A stretch of 64,000 bases of DNA from Thermoguttaceae bacterium (lineage in GTDB: Bacteria > Planctomycetota > Planctomycetia > Pirellulales > Thermoguttaceae): contig JAFRXD010000082.1 in NCBI GenBank assembly GCA_017441605.1, forward strand, positions 1-64,000, given 5' to 3'. Below the pieces are notes generated by a model. The model made no database searches. It was given only the letters and a program-made list of their open reading frames with translations, and was not told the DNA's origin. Made by a program: the position numbers and the translations under genes. Below are positions 59,555 through 64,000 of the stretch, one piece after another; position 1 is the first letter of the stretch, and each line of letters starts with the position of its first letter.

Positions 59555-60541
59555 ATGAGTCTCGACTTGAATTCCCTCGCGGCGGAAATTATCGCCGGAC
59601 GGCGTTTAACTCGCGCCGACGACTTGGCCTTGCTTTTGGAAACCGACCTCCGCGCGCTTTGCGAGAGCGCCGATCGGATCCGCGCCGCGCTCGTCGGCGA
59701 CAGGGTCGATCTCTGCGCGATTATCGCCGCGCGAGGGGGAGGATGTCCCGAGGACTGCAAGTACTGCGCGCAATCGGCGAGGAATCGCGCGAACTTCGCG
59801 CCTTTTCCGTTCCGTTCGGAACCCGAGATTCTCGCGGCGTTCGACGCGTCGGCGAAAAACGGCGTCGATCGGTTTTCCCTCGTCGCGTCCGGTCGCGCGC
59901 TTACCGGAGAGGAGTTCGAGCGCGCCCTGAGCGCTTGCGAGGCGATGCGAAAACGAGGCGGGGTAAAGCGCTGCGCCTCGATGGGATTTCTGACGAAACA
60001 ACAATTGGAGCGCCTCCGCGACGCCGGGGTTTCCTCCTACCACTGCAATATCGAGACTTCGCGCCGCTATTTCCCGAGCGTCTGCTCGACCCATTCGTTC
60101 GACCAAAAGCTCGCGGTTCTCGAGCGCGTCAAGGAGGTCGGATTGCGGCTCTGCTCCGGCGGAATCGTCGGCATGGGCGAGACTTGGGAAGACCGAATCG
60201 ATATGGCCCTGACTCTCGCGGAGTATCGCGTCGACTCGATCCCGATCAACGTTCTGATCCCCATCGAGGGGACCCCGTTCGAGAATCTTCCGAGAATGAC
60301 CGAGCCCGATATCCTACGAACCGTCGCGATCTTTCGCTGGCTTAATCCGAGCGCCGATATACGCTTGGCGGCGGGGCGCGGCCTTTTGCCCAATTCCGGC
60401 GAGCCCGCCTTTCGCGCCGGCGCCTCCGCCGCGATCGTCGGCGATATGCTTTCGACCGAAGCTTGCGCCTCGATTCGAGCCGACCGCGCCGTTCTCGACT
60501 CGCTCGGGCGCGACCTCAAACCTTTGCCAACCTTGAACTAA
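59555..60541 (+). CDS. bioB: biotin synthase
   Basis: 328 residues from the ATG at 59555, preceded by AGAAGGAG. BioB is the radical-SAM enzyme that inserts sulfur into dethiobiotin. The SAM-cluster motif CPEDCKYC (64-71; Cys64, Cys68, Cys71) is intact, followed by CAQSARN. Downstream landmarks are YHCNIETSRRYFPSVC, the GGIVGMGETWEDRIDMALTL block, PINVLIPIEGTPFEN, and the conserved Arg region IRLAAGR. No other bio genes lie next to it, so earlier steps are elsewhere or absent. birA follows 15 bases later under the same operator. Confidence 0.97.
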   Translation: MSLDLNSLAAEIIAGRRLTRADDLALLLETDLRALCESADRIRAALVGDRVDLCAIIAARGGGCPEDCKYCAQSARNRANFAPFPFRSEPEILAAFDASAKNGVDRFSLVASGRALTGEEFERALSACEAMRKRGGVKRCASMGFLTKQQLERLRDAGVSSYHCNIETSRRYFPSVCSTHSFDQKLAVLERVKEVGLRLCSGGIVGMGETWEDRIDMALTLAEYRVDSIPINVLIPIEGTPFENLPRMTEPDILRTVAIFRWLNPSADIRLAAGRGLLPNSGEPAFRAGASAAIVGDMLSTEACASIRADRAVLDSLGRDLKPLPTLN

Positions 60542-60556
60542 ATCGAGGATAGAAAA

Positions 60557-61618
60557 ATGCGCGGCGACAACGTTAAATCTCGCGTTCTCTCCGAACTCGC
60601 GCGCGAAAAGGGCGCTCGAGTCTCCGGGCAAGAGCTCGCCGACTCTCTCGGCGTTACTCGAGCCGCCGTCTGGAAGGCGATCGAAAAGCTGCGCGAGGAA
60701 GGCGTTCCGATCGACGGAGCCTCCAATAAGGGGTATCTCCTCGATCCCGCCGCCGACGTCCTCGCCGAGGGCGCGGTTCGACCCCGTTTGTCCTCCGGCG
60801 CCAACCCTTTTTACTCCGAGCTGATCTTTCTCAAAGAGACGACCTCGACAAACGACGTTTTGCGCGAGGAGCGCTTCGCCGCGACCCCCCAAGCCGTCGT
60901 CGTTTGCGCCGAGCGCCAGACCGCGGGTCGGGGGCGCTACGGGCGGACCTTCCAATCCCCTCGCGGCTCCGGGCTTTATTTCAGCCTCCTCCTGCGACCG
61001 AATCGCGAAATCGAGGCCGCCGTTCTCGTTACCGCCGTCGCCGCCGTCGCCGGAGCGAGAGCCTGCGAAAAAATCGCTCCGAATCGCGCGACCGGTGACG
61101 TTAAAATCAAGTGGGTCAACGACCTCTATCTCGACGGCAAAAAGATCTGCGGCGTCCTCACCGAGGGAACCGTCTCCGCCGAGACCCGAAAAATGGAGCG
61201 CGCGATTCTCGGGGTCGGATTCAACTTGACCGTCGATCCAAAAGACTTTCCCCCCGAGTTAGTCGACCGCGTCGGAGGGCTTTTCCCGATTCCCGCGCCC
61301 CCCGGCGCTCGAGCCGCGCTTTTGGCGGCGTTTCTAGATGAGTTCCGCGCCCTCTACGACCCTCTCTTTGTCTCCGACGATCCAACGCGCCGCGCCGAGG
61401 CGAGGGAGTCGCTCCTCCGCGAGTACCGCGACCGCCAGCTCCTCGTCGGCGAGAGAATCGAAGTCGCCGAGCGACTCGACCCCGACGCCAAGCCCCGACT
61501 CGCGACCGCCCTCGGCGTCGACGACGATTTCAGGCTGCTCGTCGCCTATGACGACGATCGCGGCAGGGTCGTCGCGCTCAACGGGGAAGAGGCGCGCGTC
61601 GCCGGGGCCCGACGCTAA
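60557..61618 (+). CDS. birA: biotin--protein ligase / biotin operon repressor
   Basis: 353 residues. The N-terminal winged helix (RVLSELAREKGARVSGQELAD, then SLGVTRAAVWKAIEKLREEG) marks a class II, DNA-binding BirA. The catalytic part has TSTNDVLRE, the biotinyl-AMP loop ERQTAGRGRYGR and the LYFSLLLRP strand, then KIKWVNDLYLDGKKICGVLTE, and the C-terminal SH3-like domain (RGRVVALNGEEARVAG). It attaches biotin to carboxylase carriers and, when charged with biotinyl-AMP, should bind the operator at 59457-59488. It is co-transcribed with bioB. Only six bases separate its stop from the convergent nuclease remnant. Confidence 0.96.
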   Translation: MRGDNVKSRVLSELAREKGARVSGQELADSLGVTRAAVWKAIEKLREEGVPIDGASNKGYLLDPAADVLAEGAVRPRLSSGANPFYSELIFLKETTSTNDVLREERFAATPQAVVVCAERQTAGRGRYGRTFQSPRGSGLYFSLLLRPNREIEAAVLVTAVAAVAGARACEKIAPNRATGDVKIKWVNDLYLDGKKICGVLTEGTVSAETRKMERAILGVGFNLTVDPKDFPPELVDRVGGLFPIPAPPGARAALLAAFLDEFRALYDPLFVSDDPTRRAEARESLLREYRDRQLLVGERIEVAERLDPDAKPRLATALGVDDDFRLLVAYDDDRGRVVALNGEEARVAGARR

Positions 61619-61624
61619 ACGGCG

Positions 61625-61997
61625 CTATCGCTCCAACGCGAGCCCCGCGGTCGCCTTTTGGAATTGCGGGACGGTCATTTTCGCGCGTTTCGCGGCTTTG
61701 GCTATCGTTATATCGCCGTCTTGAACGAGCTCAAAGAGAATTTCGAGTCTGCCGGCGCTTCGCGCCTCGTCCCGAACCTCGTTGCGAACCTCTTCGCGGA
61801 CTTTGTCTCGAATCTCGTTGCGAACCTCTTTGCGGACTTCGTCCCGAATTTCGTCCTTTATTTGTCTTATCGCCCGTCGACGCAATGCGTTGCGCTCGTC
61901 GATTTCTTGGGCGGCTCGCTCGAGCGCCGTTTGGCGAATAATGCGTCGTCGACTTTTGATAAGCGGGGCCATAACGTCTCTCAATTTCTTTTAAACC
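61625..61997 (-). pseudogene. 5'-truncated remnant of an Rpn-family nuclease gene
   Basis: A 119-codon frame (61625-61984) equals the last quarter of the intact gene at 62222: RRIIRQTALERAAQEIDERN, a helical R-x-E-V stretch, then ILFELVQDGDITIAKAAKRA and MTVPQFQKATAGLALE. The similarity continues for about 13 bases upstream of its ATG to GGTTTAAAAG (61997-61988), with a one-base indel relative to the intact copy, after which it stops. The nuclease domain is missing, and its repeat region is short and diverged (about seven units, K/N/D variants). It is therefore a decayed duplicate, probably not functional. Confidence 0.8.
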
Positions 61998-62221
61998 GCG
62001 CGCCCGCCGAGGACGGGTCTTGTTTTGTCGTCGCAACGCGGCGAACGACGCTCCCCCGTTGGTCGCTAGACTCTATTGGTCTTAACGGCGCCCATTGATC
62101 CTTTGAATAACAAACTTCGCGCGACCGATTTGTTTGACCGACCGAGCTGAAGCGCGAACAAAAGAGCATTCGACGCCCCGACCGCGGCGGAAGCGCGAAT
62201 CGCTCGCCCGGCGCGAACCGA

Positions 62222-63475
62222 TCAATCTAGCGCGAGCGCCGCGGTCGCTTTTTTGAATTGCGGGACGGTCATATGCGCGCGTTTCGCGGCTTTGGCTATG
62301 GTTATATCGCCGTCTTGAACGAGCTCAAAGAGAATTCCGAGTCTGCCGGCGCTTAGCGCCTCGTCGCGAACCTCGTCGCGAACTTCGTCGCGAACCTCGT
62401 CGCGAACTTCGTCGCGAACTTCGTCGCGAACCTCGTCGCGAACTTCGTCGCGAACTTCGTCGCGAACTTCGTCGCGAACTTCGTCGCGAACTTCGTCGCG
62501 AACTTCGTCGCGAACTTCGTCGCGAACCTCGTCGCGAACCTCGTCGCGAACCTCGTCCTTAATTTGTTTTAGCGCTCGTCGGCGCAAGGAGTTGCGCTCG
62601 TCGATCTCTTGAGCGGCTCGTTCGAGCGCGGTTTGACGAATAATGCGTCGTTGTCCCTTCGTAAATGTGCTCATAACTTCCCTCAAATTCCTTAAACCTG
62701 GCGTGACGGCTTCAAGCTCGTCGCGCTCTTCTTTGCTCATTTTAGAATAATTTCCAATGACTCGTTGCCAGTTTTTCAACTCGGGCGCCAACTCCCCGGT
62801 CGGCGTTTCCCCGTCCCTTGGAATACGGACGAGAAGATATTTTACGGGACCCAGTTCCTCGCTATCGTCGGCGTCAAAGTAGTGATGCGAACAGGAAAAC
62901 CAAACGTTCTCTTTACCCTTTTTACCGGGGAAAAGAGGCTCGCGAATAAACGCGACGCAAAGAACCGTATCGAGATTTTCAAACCCTTGCCCTTTGTCCA
63001 ATTGATTCGCGTAGGCGCGACAACCGTAATAGGAAAGGCGTTTGAAAAAGAGTTTGTCGTGGTACGATTGCATTTCAACGACGAACCGTTTTCCAGTCTG
63101 ATCTTCAACTAGGAGATCGAGAAACGTTTCCTTGCCCTCGTTCTTCCCCCTGAGTTGAACGGGACTAAGATGCGTCAGACTAACGATCGGCGGCAATTTC
63201 GCTTGCGCGAGCACGGCGTTGAGGACCCCCATTAGCGCTTCCTTTGCGTCTTCGCGACCTAAAATCGAGCGAAACGCCGAGTCGTAGTGTAGGTCGATCC
63301 AGACCTCGTCGGAAAGTTTGCAACCGAGTTCCTTATCGATTTGCTCGACTTGTTCCTCGCGATCGGTTTTATTTGTCCTCTTGGACGCACCGACCTTTTG
63401 GGCGCGTTTCTTCGCCCTCGAGTCCCGATTGAGAGACTCGCTCGTCTCGCTCTCGATTTTGCTTCTTTTTGCCAT
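62222..63475 (-). CDS. Rpn/PDDEXK_2-family nuclease (transposase-like) with expanded VRDE repeat
   Basis: 417 residues from the ATG at 63475, preceded by GAAGGAGG; frames upstream of it have no site. The PD-(D/E)xK nuclease core is HYDSAFRSILGREDAKEAL, KETFLDLLVEDQTGKRFVVE (Asp120) and EMQ (Glu134, Gln136). This family (Rpn/YhgA-like) includes proteins that promote recombination and resemble transposase fragments. The C-terminal region has a helical VRDE repeat of 16 near-identical units, then the ILFELVQDGDITIAKAAKRA element also found in the remnant. No terminal inverted repeats or target duplication were noticed. The gene has its own promoter at 63522-63550. Confidence 0.85.
   Translation of the reverse strand: MAKRSKIESETSESLNRDSRAKKRAQKVGASKRTNKTDREEQVEQIDKELGCKLSDEVWIDLHYDSAFRSILGREDAKEALMGVLNAVLAQAKLPPIVSLTHLSPVQLRGKNEGKETFLDLLVEDQTGKRFVVEMQSYHDKLFFKRLSYYGCRAYANQLDKGQGFENLDTVLCVAFIREPLFPGKKGKENVWFSCSHHYFDADDSEELGPVKYLLVRIPRDGETPTGELAPELKNWQRVIGNYSKMSKEERDELEAVTPGLRNLREVMSTFTKGQRRIIRQTALERAAQEIDERNSLRRRALKQIKDEVRDEVRDEVRDEVRDEVRDEVRDEVRDEVRDEVRDEVRDEVRDEVRDEVRDEVRDEVRDEVRDEALSAGRLGILFELVQDGDITIAKAAKRAHMTVPQFKKATAALALD
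62360..62556. repeat. 12-base tandem repeat, 16 units, in the nuclease gene
   Basis: Unit CTTCGTCGCGAA on the plus strand, encoding VRDE on the minus strand. Units differ only by TTC/CTC at one base, so the array is nearly uniform and probably recently expanded. The 12-base unit preserves the reading frame when copies are gained or lost. Confidence 0.95.
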
Positions 63476-63521
63476 TCGTCCCTCCTTCATTTGCCGAGCC
63501 TCGAGCGCCCGGCGCTCCCCC

Positions 63522-63550
63522 ATTATACCCATGGGCTCCTTCCGCGTCAA
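63522..63550 (-). promoter_or_regulatory. promoter of the Rpn-family nuclease gene
   Basis: On the minus strand TTGACG (63550-63545), 17-base spacer, TATAAT (63527-63522). Confidence 0.65.
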
Positions 63551-63697
63551 GAAACGCCGTTGGTTTGTCGGCTCGCGACCCCAAGCGTCTCGCGGCTCGA
63601 ATCGCCGAACCGGCTCCAACGCGCGCCCCCGCGAAGAGAAATTCGAAAAATACCCCCTTTTCAACTCGCGGAGCTCGTTTATAATGCGTTGTCGAAA

Positions 63698-63783
63698 GCC
63701 GAAGTGGCGGAATTGGCAGACGCGCTAGGTTCAGGTCCTAGTCCTCGTAACTGGGGGTGAAGGTTCGAGTCCTTTCTTCGGCA
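63698..63783 (+). tRNA. tRNA-Leu (anticodon CAG)
   Basis: 86 bases. The acceptor stem is GCCGAAG (63698-63704) with CTTCGGC (63776-63782) and discriminator A. The D-arm GGCGGAATTGGCAGACGC has the class II form; the anticodon stem CTAGG/CCTAG encloses a loop with CAG; a long variable arm (CCTCG...GGGG) and the T-loop GGTTCGAGTCC follow. It reads CUG. CCA is not encoded. A TATAAT at 63680-63685 is a plausible promoter element. Confidence 0.97.
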
Positions 63784-63790
63784 TAGCGAA

Positions 63791-63826
63791 ACGCGGGCGG
63801 CGAAAAGCCGAGTCCCGCGTTTTTTA
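63791..63826 (+). terminator. terminator of the tRNA-Leu gene
   Basis: ACGCGGG (63791-63797) pairs with CCCGCGT (63814-63820), with an inner CGGC/GCCG stem, followed by TTTTTATT. Confidence 0.85.
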
Positions 63827-63850
63827 TTGGCTCCGGAGCCGCGAGGGCGG

Positions 63851-64000
63851 CTATCGCGCGAGCGCCAGCTCGCGCTCGACGCGGTCGATCGCGTCGCGCG
63901 CGTTGAGCGCGACGTCCCCCGCGTCGAGAGGCGCGTTGAGACGAATCCATTCGTCGACTTTCTTTTGGGCGGAGAGAACCGCGCTGTGCTTGCGCCCGCC
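63851..64000 (-). CDS. dnaA: chromosomal replication initiator DnaA, C-terminal end only
   Basis: The last 49 codons, open to the window edge. GGRKHSAVLSAQKKVDEWI matches the DnaA domain IV DNA-binding signature (usually GGRDHTTVLHAxxKI), and the tail ...RDAIDRVERELALAR is a typical ending. DnaA binds origin DNA and melts it. The rest of the gene is beyond 64000; no DnaA-box cluster is apparent in the visible flank, so the origin is not shown here. Confidence 0.8.
   Translation of the reverse strand, partial: GGRKHSAVLSAQKKVDEWIRLNAPLDAGDVALNARDAIDRVERELALAR

Noticed and set aside
62360..62556. CRISPR-like repeat array
   Set aside because: The units are contiguous 12-base coding repeats without spacers, inside a reading frame.
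61625..63475. Complete insertion sequence
   Set aside because: No terminal inverted repeats or target-site duplication could be seen around the Rpn-type genes, so a mobile element is not claimed.
63784..64000. Replication origin next to dnaA
   Set aside because: Only the 3' end of dnaA and a tRNA terminator are present; no cluster of TTATCCACA-like boxes is visible in the flank.

Overview
The window looks like a Planctomycetota chromosome (Pirellulales/gut-type relative; the rank below phylum is inference). The evidence is a DUF1559 prepilin-like protein with its small lipoprotein partner, a DUF1080 protein, a planctomycete-style Ser/Thr kinase, Tat-exported sugar-isomerase-like and phosphatase proteins, a cytochrome c/beta-propeller protein, many lipoproteins, and consistent GC-rich codon use with frequent TCG, GTC and GAC. 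Good sigma70-like promoters (TTGnnn-N16/17-TATAAT) and GC-hairpin/T-run terminators allow many transcription units to be drawn.

Layout. 0-1.3 kb: 3' part-missing chemotaxis receptor on the minus strand whose codon use changes abruptly about 75-85 bases after its start (likely chimera or recombination). 1.5-5.6 kb: csrA, a low-complexity lipoprotein, a TlpA-like thioredoxin and a GNAT acetyltransferase. 6-7.7 kb: a small 2x[4Fe-4S] ferredoxin and a DUF1232/hydrolase fusion. 7.8-18.3 kb: one plus-strand unit of MoxR ATPase, two large paralogous proteins of unknown function (possible NYN-like N-terminus, DUF2325-like C-terminus), a TetR regulator and two tandem secreted beta-propeller glycosidase-like proteins. 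18.4-24 kb, minus: transketolase, hemC, DUF1080, LRR lipoprotein, EEPA-repeat lipoprotein. 24-31.7 kb, plus: kinase with pseudo-receiver, secreted isomerase-like protein, TPR lipoprotein, membrane protein, scpB, rpmB, ispD, Pro-rich secreted protein.

31.8-37.3 kb, minus: a secreted hydrolase-like protein, a GH32 fructosidase and an unknown protein. 37.5-41.7 kb, plus: hemL, a CPBP protease and a polytopic membrane protein. 41.8-51.7 kb, minus: a five-gene operon under one good promoter, encoding a GH36/27-like secreted enzyme, a propeller/cytochrome c protein with one broken haem site, two beta-helix plus SUFU-like fusion proteins and one stand-alone SUFU-like protein. 52-59.4 kb, plus: HAD phosphatase, groES with a Cys-rich N-terminus, groEL, a DUF1559 gene frameshifted at an 11-G run, its partner lipoprotein and a Tat-exported phosphoesterase/LamG protein. 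59.5-61.6 kb: bioB-birA with a near-textbook BirA-type operator overlapping the promoter. 61.6-63.5 kb: a decayed copy and an intact copy of an Rpn/PDDEXK nuclease, the latter with 16 twelve-base repeats. The end holds tRNA-Leu(CAG) and the C-terminal 49 codons of dnaA.

The strongest candidates for something undescribed are the MoxR-linked paralog pair (8.9-13.5 kb) and the beta-helix/SUFU operon (41.8-51.7 kb). The best-supported regulatory inference is autoregulation of bioB-birA.
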